The notes under the pieces are model-generated. The model saw only the letters and a program-made list of their open reading frames with translations, did no database searches and had not been told where the DNA came from. Made by a program: the position numbers and the translations under genes. A stretch of DNA of 42,344 nucleotides from Reyranella sp. (GTDB lineage Bacteria > Pseudomonadota > Alphaproteobacteria > Reyranellales > Reyranellaceae): NCBI RefSeq assembly GCF_004296935.1, contig NZ_SCVH01000031.1, positions 1 to 42,344 on the forward strand. Reading direction: 5' to 3'. Shown here one piece after another: positions 15,989 to 24,039 of this stretch; within the stretch, counting starts at the first letter, position 1, and each line of letters begins with the position of its first letter.

Positions 15989-17656
15989 TTATGACATTGC
16001 CGTGAGATCGGAGGCGCTGGCGAGCGCACGCACGGCCAACCGGCCTTGACGCCCCCGGATCTCGACGTCGTGACGCGGCGCCGTCTCCAGCTTCACGCCG
16101 GCGCTGTCCAGCAGTTCCTGCGACACGACAAGCTCGGCGCCGAACTCCTTGGTCAACGTCTCGAGACGGCTGGCCGTGTTGACGGTATCGCCGATCGCCG
16201 TGATCTGGGCGGCGCGTTCGTAACCCATTTCGCCGACAATGGCCGGTCCCGCATGCAGGCCGATCCCGATGCGCAAGGGCAGATCGAGGTCGCCCGACAT
16301 CGCCTCGTTGAGATCATCGAGAGCGAGAGCCATGCGCCGCGCGGCATCAAGGGCCTGCCGGCAGGCTGTCTGGGGATCGGTGTTGAGACCGAAGATCGCC
16401 ATCACGCCGTCGCCGATGAACTTGTCGAGACGGCCGCCGGCCGCTTCGACCGCCTGCCCGGTGGCGCGGAAATACCGGTTGAGCAGGAACACCACGTCAT
16501 AGGGCAGCTTGCCCTCGGAGATCGACGTGAAGCCGCGGATGTCGGCGAACAGGATGGCGACGTAGTGCTCGCCGCCATGGGCTTGAGGCTGGCGGCGATA
16601 GGCCTCCACCGGACCCGCCGACGCCGGCAGCAACGGCGTCACCCGATAGCGGCCGGGCGGCGGCCGGAGCTGGCAGGCGAGGCGGACATTGTCCGGTGCG
16701 CCGACGCGGGACAGGACCTTCTGCTCTTCGACCGAGGCCGGCGGCAGCTTGGCCCGATCGTCGCCGCCCATGCGCACCCTGCAGGTCGAGCAGCGGCCGC
16801 GTCCGCCGCAAACGGAGGCATGCGGGATGCCGGCGATGCGGCTCATCTCCAGAACGGTGAGCCCGGTCGCGTGAGAGGCGGTCCGGCGTTCGCCATAGCT
16901 CAGATGGACGACGCCGGCGCGGCGTTCCCAAAGGGTACGGGCCGGACGCGCCAGCAGCAGCGCGACGAGAAGGCCGAGCGCCGTGAACTGAAGGGCATCT
17001 GCGATCGAATAGAGCGTGGCGATCTGGGCGGCCGTCGGGACGTGCACGCGGGCGAAGAGCTCGTTGAGGAAGCCCGGCTGCTGGGCGAGTTCGGCGACGT
17101 CGCGAAGCGCAATTGCCGCGCCGGCGACGCCGGCGATCGGCACCAGCAAGGCGAAGGCGTAGAGCACCGGCAGCCAGGGCCGGTACCACGGCCGCAGGCG
17201 CCAGGCGAAGTGCAGCCCGATGCAGGCATGCAGCCAGACGACAAGGGGCAGCGAGAATTGGCGGGCGGTAGACGTCCAGTCGCTCGCGACCAGCGATCCG
17301 AGGACCCACGGGTAGCCCGATTCGACATTGTAGAGTTCGTGGGCGATGCGCGTGCCGACGACATGGATCGTGCCCAGCGGCACGATCAACACGCCGAGGA
17401 TCCATTGCGACCATTCCCAGCGCGAAAGCTGCAGCGTCCGGCGTCGATAGAGTGACCACAGTGCCAGGCAAAAATGGGTGAGCAGCGCGCCGTAGAGAAC
17501 GGCCTGGCCGACCGGATTTTGCCAGATGAAGACGAACCAGATCCGGCCGGCCTCGAGCACGCGCAACGAGATCAGCCCGAGCGCGTGATTGAGCAGATGC
17601 GTGACGACATAGAAGAAGAGGACGTAGCTCGACCAGAGGCGGATCCGTCCGGCCAT
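15989..17656 (-). CDS. membrane adenylate cyclase with cytochrome-b-like anchor and 2Fe-2S domain
   Basis: A 555-residue three-part fusion. Residues about 1-260 hold six hydrophobic helices with many membrane His (THLLNHAL, LTHF, TIHVVG, WLHACIGLH), resembling an SdhC/FrdC-type haem b anchor. Residues about 262-345 are a plant-type ferredoxin with C-x5-C-x2-C (CGGRGRCSTC) and a fourth Cys in RLACQL. Residues about 362-540 are a class III cyclase: FADIRGFT and GDGVMAIF supply the metal Asp pair, DKF the adenine-contacting Lys, and NTASR the transition-state Asn/Arg. All catalytic residues appear present, so it should make cAMP. Redox sensing via haem and/or iron-sulfur centre is inference, with a precedent in the Sinorhizobium meliloti CyaC diheme-anchor cyclase. 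It follows arsC by 6 nt. Confidence 0.92.
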   Translation of the reverse strand: MAGRIRLWSSYVLFFYVVTHLLNHALGLISLRVLEAGRIWFVFIWQNPVGQAVLYGALLTHFCLALWSLYRRRTLQLSRWEWSQWILGVLIVPLGTIHVVGTRIAHELYNVESGYPWVLGSLVASDWTSTARQFSLPLVVWLHACIGLHFAWRLRPWYRPWLPVLYAFALLVPIAGVAGAAIALRDVAELAQQPGFLNELFARVHVPTAAQIATLYSIADALQFTALGLLVALLLARPARTLWERRAGVVHLSYGERRTASHATGLTVLEMSRIAGIPHASVCGGRGRCSTCRVRMGGDDRAKLPPASVEEQKVLSRVGAPDNVRLACQLRPPPGRYRVTPLLPASAGPVEAYRRQPQAHGGEHYVAILFADIRGFTSISEGKLPYDVVFLLNRYFRATGQAVEAAGGRLDKFIGDGVMAIFGLNTDPQTACRQALDAARRMALALDDLNEAMSGDLDLPLRIGIGLHAGPAIVGEMGYERAAQITAIGDTVNTASRLETLTKEFGAELVVSQELLDSAGVKLETAPRHDVEIRGRQGRLAVRALASASDLTAMS

Positions 17657-17662
17657 GGCGGG

Positions 17663-18013
17663 CTACTTCAGCAGCGGCAATACCGCCTCGGGCGGCCGGC
17701 CGATCGCGGCGCGTGAGCCTGCGACCACGATGGGACGCTGCAGCAGGATCGGATGGGCGGCGATCGCCTTGGCGACCTCGGCCTTGCCGAGATCGGTCTT
17801 CTTTTTCCCGAGCGCCTTGAACTCGGGTTCGGCGTCGCGGAGGAGATCGTGCGGGTTGCCGCCGACGAGATCGATCAGCTTCTCGACCTCGGCCTTGCTC
17901 GGCGGGTCCTTGAGGTATTCCCGGATCACGGGCTCCACGCCTTTGCTCCGCAGCAGTTCGAGAGTCTGCCGCGACTTGCTGCAGCGCGGATTGTGCCAGA
18001 TCGTCGGTTTCAT
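17663..18013 (-). CDS. arsC: ArsC/YfgD-type arsenate reductase family protein
   Basis: A 116-residue thioredoxin-fold protein of the glutaredoxin-coupled ArsC family. Cys11 sits in HNPRCSKSRQTL, the active-site motif, and the later LQRPIVV and IGRPPEAVLPLL motifs contain the conserved Arg residues that bind the oxyanion. It would reduce arsenate to arsenite with glutathione/glutaredoxin, or act as a YfgD-like homologue with a different role; sequence alone does not separate these. No arsenic pump or ArsR regulator is nearby, which weakens a dedicated resistance role. It is packed between recX (21 nt) and the cyclase (6 nt). Confidence 0.9.
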   Translation of the reverse strand: MKPTIWHNPRCSKSRQTLELLRSKGVEPVIREYLKDPPSKAEVEKLIDLVGGNPHDLLRDAEPEFKALGKKKTDLGKAEVAKAIAAHPILLQRPIVVAGSRAAIGRPPEAVLPLLK

Positions 18014-18034
18014 GCGCCAACCATGGAGCCGTGC

Positions 18035-18589
18035 TCAGGCTTCGTCCAGAGAGTCGGCGTCTTTGGCGTCGATCACCTTTTTGGCAACATCGTAGGCGAA
18101 GCCGGCGCGGGCCATGGTGGCGAGGTCGCGGAGGCGATGGTCCTTGCGGTCCTCGGTCGGGCGATAGGGACCGAGCCGCCGCCGCCGTGCCAGGGCCGCG
18201 GCGGCATGGTGCTCGCGCTGGGCAGGTGTGACGTCGAGCTCGACGTCCAGTCCTTGCATTGCCTCGTCGAGCGTGTCGGCGTCGACGCCGGCCATCTTGA
18301 GCTTCTGCCGCGTCAGCCGGCTCGAGGTGCCGCGCCGATGGAGCGAGCGCGCCTTGGTCTGGGCGAAGGCCTTGTCGTCGATCACGCCGGCATCGACGAA
18401 CTTGGCGACGACGACTTCGATCGCCTGCTGAACGTTGTCCATGATCGGTGCGTCGAGCATCTTCGCCTTGGCGACCCGCCGGTTCAGGACGCGGCGCAGG
18501 CCCTCGGCCGAACTGGGGTAGCGTTCGAGATAGAAGGCCGCGGCGTTCTGGAGATATTTTACGGTGATCGGACGAGCGACCCGTTTCAC
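18035..18589 (-). CDS. recX: RecX family regulator of RecA
   Basis: The 184-residue product has the RecX helical-repeat pattern: LQNAAAFYLERYPSSAEGLRRVL near residues 14-36, FVDAGVIDDKAFAQTKARSLHRRGTSS near 64-90, then KLKMAGVD. RecX binds RecA filaments and inhibits strand exchange. The protein is Lys/Arg-rich as expected. No recA is adjacent. It starts 3 nt from the HAD gene stop and precedes arsC, so it is likely part of the same transcript. Confidence 0.9.
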   Translation of the reverse strand: MKRVARPITVKYLQNAAAFYLERYPSSAEGLRRVLNRRVAKAKMLDAPIMDNVQQAIEVVVAKFVDAGVIDDKAFAQTKARSLHRRGTSSRLTRQKLKMAGVDADTLDEAMQGLDVELDVTPAQREHHAAAALARRRRLGPYRPTEDRKDHRLRDLATMARAGFAYDVAKKVIDAKDADSLDEA

Positions 18590-18592
18590 CGC

Positions 18593-19258
18593 TCAGCCTT
18601 GCAGCGGAATGCCAACCATCGCCTCCAGCTCGGCGATCGCCTCGTCGGGATCGCCGACTTTTATGGTGCGCATGCCCATGGCGCGCGCCGGCTTGAGGTT
18701 GATGCCGAGATCGTCGAGGTAGATGCAGCTCTCCGGCGGCACGTCGAGCAGGTCGCAGGCATGACGATAGATGAGCGGATCGGGCTTGCGCAGGCCGAGC
18801 TTGCTCGATTCCACGACATGCTCGAACAGCGCCATGACGTCGGCGACGGCCTGGGCCTTTTCGGGGCTGCGCGCCATGCCCGGGCCTTCGCCCGACCTCA
18901 TGTTGTTGGTGATGCAGGCCACCCGGAAGGCCGCCTTGCAGCGTCGGAGGGCCTCCACCATCTGCGGCCGAATGTCGCCGCTTATCGACTGCAGGACGCG
19001 CCAGCCGTCGAGCTTGTGGCCCTGCTTCAGGGCTTCGACTTCGAACAGTTCGACGAAGCCCGCGAGGGAAATCTCGCTGCGTTCCATCTTTGCCCAGGCA
19101 TTTGTATCGGGATTGCGCGCATTCAGGCTGCGAATGAAATCTTTGGGAAGGCCGGCCTCGTTTTCGTAGCGGCGGAAGGCCTCGAAGGGACTGCTCAGGA
19201 TGACCCCACCGAAGTCCCAGAGGACGGCGCGGGGGGTGTTTGCATGGCTCGTATTCAT
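18593..19258 (-). CDS. HAD-IA hydrolase (soluble epoxide hydrolase N-terminal phosphatase type)
   Basis: A 221-residue haloacid dehalogenase-like phosphatase. Motif I is WDFGGVI, with nucleophile Asp and Gly at the second Asp position, as in the sEH/ACAD10 phosphatase subgroup. Motif II is ITNN (near 118), motif III is KLGLRKPDP (Lys near 158), and motif IV is YLDDLGIN (near 180). It is complete in length. The substrate is a phosphorylated small molecule, not identifiable from sequence. It appears to be the first gene of the recX-arsC-cyclase unit and is divergent from the TetR regulator. Confidence 0.9.
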   Translation of the reverse strand: MNTSHANTPRAVLWDFGGVILSSPFEAFRRYENEAGLPKDFIRSLNARNPDTNAWAKMERSEISLAGFVELFEVEALKQGHKLDGWRVLQSISGDIRPQMVEALRRCKAAFRVACITNNMRSGEGPGMARSPEKAQAVADVMALFEHVVESSKLGLRKPDPLIYRHACDLLDVPPESCIYLDDLGINLKPARAMGMRTIKVGDPDEAIAELEAMVGIPLQG

Positions 19259-19326
19259 GGTGGTGCGACGGTCTTTACCTTGTTCCTGCCCTACTCGGCC
19301 CCTATCTGATGCCCTCCATAGGCGAC

Positions 19327-19345
19327 GGTGTGGCTATTGGCCACC
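19327..19345. promoter_or_regulatory. candidate TetR operator (imperfect inverted repeat)
   Basis: GGTGTGGC (19327-19334) and GGCCACC (19339-19345) form an imperfect inverted repeat 33 nt before the TetR-family start, within the divergent promoter region shared with the HAD gene. Position suits autoregulation by the TetR protein, but similar short palindromes are common in GC-rich DNA, so support is weak. Confidence 0.2.
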
Positions 19346-19377
19346 GATTGCCTCTACTCCGGTTTAGGAACACGGAA

Positions 19378-20049
19378 ATGAGCGAAGCAGCCTTTGTAGG
19401 GCGCGGCGATGCCGTGGCGCATAACGACGAGACGGGAGCGGTCAAAACCGTACATCGCGACGGGCGCAATCGACGCGCGGTCGAGACCCGCCGCAAGGTG
19501 ATCGCGGCCGCCAAGGCCATGATTGCCGAGACCAGCACGGCGCCGACGGTCGTGGCGGTCGCCAGGCGGGCAGATGTCTCTGTCCGGTCAGTATTTCAGC
19601 ATTTCGGCGATGTTGAGTCACTTTTCGTAACTGTGATGGACGCCATCCGGCAGGATATCGTCGTGCCGCCGCCGGGCTCGAAGAGCCGTCCGCTGGCCGT
19701 GCGCATTGCATCGGTCGTGCAGAACCTGGCCGAAATCTTCGACAAGATCGTGCCCCTGCGCGTTGCCGCCGGGCAGTTCGCGGGCCATCCGGCGCTGATC
19801 GAGCGCGGACTGGCGTCCAAGCAGGAGCTGCGCGCCGCCACTTTCGAGGCTTTCGCACCGGAGTTCGATGTGCTGGGCGAGCCGGCCCGCGAGGAATTGG
19901 CCGATGCGATCGGCGCGGCCCTTTCCCTCGACGCCTGGATCGTGTTGCGTCGCCGGGACGGCCTCAGCTTCGAGCGTGCGACGGCGGTCTGGCGGCTGAC
20001 CCTGACGGCGCTGCTGGCCCATCGGTTCGCCGCGACGGCTGCCGAATAG
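19378..20049 (+). CDS. TetR/AcrR family transcriptional regulator
   Basis: ATG 19378 is preceded by AGGAA and gives a 223-residue protein; the frame is open further upstream without signs of coding. The N-terminal helix-turn-helix spans about residues 25-80: TRRKVIAAAKAMI, then VVAVARRADVSVRSVFQHFGDVESLF, which is the TetR fingerprint (QHF in place of the common YYHF). The C-terminal ligand-binding domain is divergent and gives no hint of the inducer. It lies upstream of the SxtJ/carbamoyltransferase set and might regulate it or the divergent HAD operon. Confidence 0.92.
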   Translation: MSEAAFVGRGDAVAHNDETGAVKTVHRDGRNRRAVETRRKVIAAAKAMIAETSTAPTVVAVARRADVSVRSVFQHFGDVESLFVTVMDAIRQDIVVPPPGSKSRPLAVRIASVVQNLAEIFDKIVPLRVAAGQFAGHPALIERGLASKQELRAATFEAFAPEFDVLGEPAREELADAIGAALSLDAWIVLRRRDGLSFERATAVWRLTLTALLAHRFAATAAE

Positions 20050-20130
20050 ACACTCGGACGGAGCCAATTGACTTGGCGAGTGGGATCAGTGACTTAGGGG
20101 CCCCTGTCCGGACATTTCAGCGCGTTGCAC

Positions 20131-20562
20131 ATGGCGACCAGCCAGCTTCATGAAGACTTTTCGCGGGAGGAGCACGTCAAGGCGGGCTCCGACCGTGGTT
20201 TCGGGTTCGTCTTCGCGGGCTTTTTCGCCATCGTGAGCGCGATTTCGCTGTGGCGGAGCGGCGCCACCTGGCATTGGGCGCTGCCGCTGGCGGCTGCATT
20301 CCTGCTGGTGGCGCTGGTCTATCCCCGCCTGCTGGGCCCGCTCAACCGGCTGTGGCTGAAGTTCGGGCTGCTGCTCTACAAGGTCATGAACCCGCTCGTC
20401 CTCGGCATGCTGTTCTTCGTGACCATCATGCCGATCGGGTTGGTCATGCGGGCATTCGGCAAGGATTTCCTGCGACTGCGGCTCGACAGCACTGCCAAGA
20501 GCTACTGGATCGACCGCACCCCGCCGGGGCCGCCGCCGCAGTCGATGCGCAATCAATTCTGA
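20131..20562 (+). CDS. SxtJ family membrane protein
   Basis: A 143-residue membrane protein with hydrophobic segments near residues 26-44, 48-67 and 90-110. The SxtJ pattern is visible: EEHVKAGSDRGFGFVF near residue 13-28, YPRLLGPLNRLWLKFG near 67-82, and MNPLVLGMLFF near 88-98. SxtJ proteins accompany carbamoyltransferases, in the saxitoxin cluster among others, and have no established activity. ATG 20131 is chosen; a TTG two codons upstream (20125) is equally poor in ribosome-binding site. The DUF5989 gene follows after 32 nt. Confidence 0.88.
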   Translation: MATSQLHEDFSREEHVKAGSDRGFGFVFAGFFAIVSAISLWRSGATWHWALPLAAAFLLVALVYPRLLGPLNRLWLKFGLLLYKVMNPLVLGMLFFVTIMPIGLVMRAFGKDFLRLRLDSTAKSYWIDRTPPGPPPQSMRNQF

Positions 20563-20594
20563 TCTGGCAATTCTGATCTGGAAAGGACCGGTTC

Positions 20595-20747
20595 ATGGGC
20601 TCCGTCATCGTCGAACTCTGGGCCTTCATGCGCGAGCGCAAGAAGTTCTGGCTGCTGCCGATCATGATCATGATGGTGATCTTCGGCGGCCTGATCGTGC
20701 TGACCAAGGGCTCGGCGATCGCTCCCTTCATCTACACGCTGTTCTAG
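20595..20747 (+). CDS. DUF5989 family small membrane protein (SxtK-like)
   Basis: A 50-residue protein, preceded by GAAAGGA. It starts MGSVIVELWAFMRERKKFW, followed by a single transmembrane helix (LLPIMIMMVIFGGLIVL) and a short tail ending APFIYTLF, the characteristic pattern of the DUF5989/SxtK family. It sits between the SxtJ gene and the carbamoyltransferase, as in other such loci, and may be a membrane tether for the enzyme; that role is inference. It is easily missed because of its size. Confidence 0.85.
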   Translation: MGSVIVELWAFMRERKKFWLLPIMIMMVIFGGLIVLTKGSAIAPFIYTLF

Positions 20748-20765
20748 GCGGAGCGGGCGCGTCGC

Positions 20766-22601
20766 ATGCGGGTGCTGGGCATCTCGGCCTACTATCACGA
20801 CAGCGCCGCGGCGCTGATCGAGGATGGCCACCTCGTGGCCGCGGCGCAGGAAGAGCGCTTCACCCGCAAGAAGCACGATGCGAACTTTCCCGAGAAGGCG
20901 GTCGAGTATTGCCTCGGCCGCTCCGGCATCAAGCTCGCCGATGTCGATTATGTCGCCTTCTACGACAAGCCGTTCCTGAAGTTCGAGCGCCTGCTCGAGA
21001 CCTATCTTGCCTATGCGCCGCGCGGCTTCACCTCCTTCCGCATGGCCATGCCGCTGTGGCTGAAGGAGAAGCTCTTCCAGAAGACACTGCTGCGCGACGA
21101 GATGAAGAAGTGGCAGCCCGACTTCGATTGGCAGAAGCGGCTGCTGTTCGGCGAGCATCACCAGAGCCATGCCGCCTCGGCGTTCTTTCCCTCGCCGTTC
21201 GAGGAAGCCGCCGTCCTGACCATGGACGGCGTCGGCGAGTGGGCGACGACGTCGCTGGGCTACGGCAAGGGCAACAGCCTCGAGATGCTGAAGGAGCTGC
21301 ACTTCCCGCATTCGCTGGGATTGCTCTATTCGGCCTTCACCTACTACACCGGCTTCAAGGTCAATTCTGGCGAATACAAGGTCATGGGCCTCGCACCCTA
21401 CGGCGAGCCCCGGTTCAAGGGCCTGATCCTCGACAAGATCGTCGACCTCAAGGAGGACGGCACCTTCCGCCTCGACCAGACCTACTTCGACTATTGCACT
21501 GGCCTCCGCATGACGAACGACAAGTTCGCCGATGTGTTCGGCATCAAGACGCGCAAGCCCGAAGAAGAGCTGACGCAGGTCCACATGGATCTCGCGGCGT
21601 CGATCCAGGCCGTCACCGAGGAGATCGTGCTCCGGCTCGGCCGCTCGGTCCGCAAGGAAACCGGCGCGAAGAATATCTGCCTGGCCGGCGGCGTGGCGCT
21701 GAACTGCGTCGCCAACGGCAAGCTGCTGCGCGAGAACATCTTCGACAATATCTGGGTGCAGCCGGCGGCCGGCGATGCCGGCGGCGCGGTCGGCGCGGCC
21801 TATGCCGCCTACCACGGCTTCATGGGCCAGCCGCGCAAGCTCAACGGCCACATGGACGGCATGGCCGGCTCCTATCTCGGGCCGGAATACACCGACGACG
21901 AGATCGCCGAGCGCCTGACGGCGGTGGGCGCCAAGCTCTCGCGCCTCGACCATGCGCAGATGATCGACCAGACCGCGCAGGCGCTGGCCGATGAGAAGGC
22001 GGTCGGCTGGATGCAGGGCCGGATGGAATTCGGACCGCGCTCGCTGGGCGCCCGTTCCATCCTGGGTGACGCGCGGTCACCCTCGATGCAGAAGACGCTC
22101 AATCTCAAGGTGAAGTACCGCGAATCGTTCCGCCCCTTTGCGCCGGCGGTGCTGCGCGAGGATGTCGACAAGTACTTCGAAATCAATACGGACAGCCCCT
22201 ACATGCTGATGGTGGCGCCGGTGGTCGAGAGCCGCCGCCGCAAGATGACCGCCGATGAGGAGAAGCTGTTCGGCATCGAGAAGCTGAACGTGCCACGCTC
22301 CGACATTCCGGCGGTGACGCACATCGACTATTCCGGCCGCGTGCAGACCGTGCACGAGGAGACCAACAAGCCGTTCCACGATCTGATCTCGGCTTTTAAG
22401 GCCAAGACCGGAAGCTCCGTGCTGGTGAACACCTCGTTCAACGTGCGCGGCGAGCCGATCGTGTGCACCCCTGAAGACGCCTTCCGCTGTTTCATGGGCA
22501 GCGAGATCGAGGTTCTCGTGGTCGGCAACTGCCTGCTGCGCAAGGAAGACCAGGATCCGGCGCTGAAGCTCGACTACAAGAACGCCTTCGAGCTCGATTA
22601 G
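20766..22601 (+). CDS. carbamoyltransferase (NodU/CmcH/SxtI type)
   Basis: A 611-residue enzyme that transfers a carbamoyl group from carbamoyl phosphate, via carbamoyl-adenylate, to a hydroxyl of a small molecule. The N-terminal Kae1-like domain begins GISAYYHDSAAALI; the metal-binding/catalytic GEHHQSHAASAF lies near 131-142, with LTMDGVGEW following. LAGGVALNC is near 302-310. The C-terminal domain carries the family signature GRMEFGPRSLGARSIL near 418-433 and LVNTSFN near 559. The length matches SxtI/NodU closely. The order SxtJ, DUF5989, carbamoyltransferase indicates one operon. The acceptor cannot be inferred; no polyketide, peptide or Nod-factor genes are in the window. Confidence 0.95.
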   Translation: MRVLGISAYYHDSAAALIEDGHLVAAAQEERFTRKKHDANFPEKAVEYCLGRSGIKLADVDYVAFYDKPFLKFERLLETYLAYAPRGFTSFRMAMPLWLKEKLFQKTLLRDEMKKWQPDFDWQKRLLFGEHHQSHAASAFFPSPFEEAAVLTMDGVGEWATTSLGYGKGNSLEMLKELHFPHSLGLLYSAFTYYTGFKVNSGEYKVMGLAPYGEPRFKGLILDKIVDLKEDGTFRLDQTYFDYCTGLRMTNDKFADVFGIKTRKPEEELTQVHMDLAASIQAVTEEIVLRLGRSVRKETGAKNICLAGGVALNCVANGKLLRENIFDNIWVQPAAGDAGGAVGAAYAAYHGFMGQPRKLNGHMDGMAGSYLGPEYTDDEIAERLTAVGAKLSRLDHAQMIDQTAQALADEKAVGWMQGRMEFGPRSLGARSILGDARSPSMQKTLNLKVKYRESFRPFAPAVLREDVDKYFEINTDSPYMLMVAPVVESRRRKMTADEEKLFGIEKLNVPRSDIPAVTHIDYSGRVQTVHEETNKPFHDLISAFKAKTGSSVLVNTSFNVRGEPIVCTPEDAFRCFMGSEIEVLVVGNCLLRKEDQDPALKLDYKNAFELD

Positions 22602-22605
22602 CCCG

Positions 22606-23586
22606 ATGAGGGCAGTCGTTTGCGATCGCCTCGGCGATCCGTCTGTCCTGAAAATCGAGGAGAGGCCTGTTCCCGAAGCGGGGCCGCGCGACATCGTCGT
22701 GAAGGTTGGCGCAGCTTCGGTCAATTTTCCCGACGTGCTTACCGTTTCGGGCGATTACCAGCACAAGCCGGATCTGCCTTTCGTGCCCGGCATGGAAGGC
22801 GCGGGTATGGTCTACGCCGTGGGCGCCGAGCGCCTCGACTGGAAGGTCGGCGACAAGGTGATCTTCGGCATCCGGCCGGGCGCTTTCGCCGAGTATGTGG
22901 CCGTGACGCCCAAGGGCCATCTGCTGCGCCTGCCCGAAGGCTGGTCGTTCGCCGAGGGCGCGGGCTTTCGTGTTGCCGCAACCACCGCCTACCATTCGCT
23001 CGTTCATCGTGGCGCTCTGCGCCAGGGCGAGGTCGCGCTGATCCATGGTGCGTCGGGCGGCGTGGGGCTGGCGGCCGTGCAGCTCGCCAAGCATCTCGGC
23101 GCGCGCGTGATCGCAACGGGGGGTGACGACGAGCGCCTTGCCGTCGTGAAGCAGAATGGTGCCGACGAAGTCGTGAACTACCGCACGTCCGATTTCGTCT
23201 CTGCCGTGAAGGCGTTGACCGGAGGCAAGGGCGCCGATGTGATCTATGATCCGGTCGGCGGCGAGGTGCTGGAAAAGTCCATGCGTGCGGCGGCCTATGG
23301 CGCTCGCCTGCTGGTCGTGGGCTTCACATCGGGCGGACCGAGCAAACTCATGTCCAACCACGTGCTGATCAAGGGACTATCGATCCTGGGCATCCGTGCG
23401 GGCGAGACGCTGCTGCGTCTGCCCCAGATGGGATACAGCTACGCCGAGTTGCCGAAGCTTGCAGCTCTCGGGGTCATGCGGCCGCACATCTCGCATCGAT
23501 TTCCGATGGAGTGTGCAGTCGATGCCTTTCGCGCCTTGATCGACCGCAAGGTCGTCGGCAAGGCGGTCCTCGAGATGTCGATCTGA
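22606..23586 (+). CDS. NADPH:quinone oxidoreductase family protein (zinc-free MDR)
   Basis: A 326-residue medium-chain reductase. The GroES-like N-terminal domain has VNFPDVLTVSGDYQ near 46-59 and PGMEGAGMV; the Rossmann loop is HGASGGVGLAAVQLAKHLGA near 147-166; zinc-ligand Cys are absent, as in the quinone oxidoreductase subgroup. It reduces quinones or enones with NADPH. The start is 4 nt after the carbamoyltransferase stop, so the two genes are probably co-transcribed, although a functional link is not known. It converges with the OmpA-like gene 15 nt away. Confidence 0.93.
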   Translation: MRAVVCDRLGDPSVLKIEERPVPEAGPRDIVVKVGAASVNFPDVLTVSGDYQHKPDLPFVPGMEGAGMVYAVGAERLDWKVGDKVIFGIRPGAFAEYVAVTPKGHLLRLPEGWSFAEGAGFRVAATTAYHSLVHRGALRQGEVALIHGASGGVGLAAVQLAKHLGARVIATGGDDERLAVVKQNGADEVVNYRTSDFVSAVKALTGGKGADVIYDPVGGEVLEKSMRAAAYGARLLVVGFTSGGPSKLMSNHVLIKGLSILGIRAGETLLRLPQMGYSYAELPKLAALGVMRPHISHRFPMECAVDAFRALIDRKVVGKAVLEMSI

Positions 23587-23601
23587 TCAAGCGGGCATGA
23601 T

Positions 23602-24039
23602 CTAGCGCGAGAAGAAAATCGTCACCTTGCGGTCGACCACCGAAGCATCTTCCTTGCCGAGGCTCATGTTCCCGAACGCTTCGGCATCGGCGACGATATA
23701 GAGATGATTGGCCGGCACGCCGTCGCGGATCATCTGTGCCGCGACGGCCTGGGCACGTGAACGGGCCAGCTTCTCGTTGAACGTCTTGTCGCCCAGCTTG
23801 TCGGTGTGGCCGATCAGGCAGATGACCGTCACCTGCCGTGCCTTGGCCGTGGCCGCCGCCTGGGCGATGACCGGCTTGTCGGCGGCCCTGAGCTGGGCGC
23901 TGCCGAGATCGAACAGCACCCGTGCCGGTGGCGGCTGGTTGCCGCCACCGCCGCGCGGACAGGTGCCGACGGTCTGGTCGAAAGCGGGCGCGGCGGCGAA
24001 GAGGAAGCCGGCCGCAACAAATACACCGAGTCTTTTCAC
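23602..24039 (-). CDS. OmpA-family periplasmic protein
   Basis: A GTG at 24039 overlaps the stop of the preceding isomerase gene as GTGA and gives a 145-residue protein with a Sec signal peptide (residues 1-19). After a Gly-rich linker, the OmpA-C/MotB-like peptidoglycan-binding domain follows: VLFDLGSAQL near 41-50, LIGHTDKLGDKTFNEKLARSRA near 76-97, and a conserved DRKVTIFF end. The Asp and Arg that hold diaminopimelate (HTD, and R in LARSRA) are present. No lipobox or barrel is seen, so it may be a free periplasmic protein. Confidence 0.85.
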   Translation of the reverse strand: MKRLGVFVAAGFLFAAAPAFDQTVGTCPRGGGGNQPPPARVLFDLGSAQLRAADKPVIAQAAATAKARQVTVICLIGHTDKLGDKTFNEKLARSRAQAVAAQMIRDGVPANHLYIVADAEAFGNMSLGKEDASVVDRKVTIFFSR

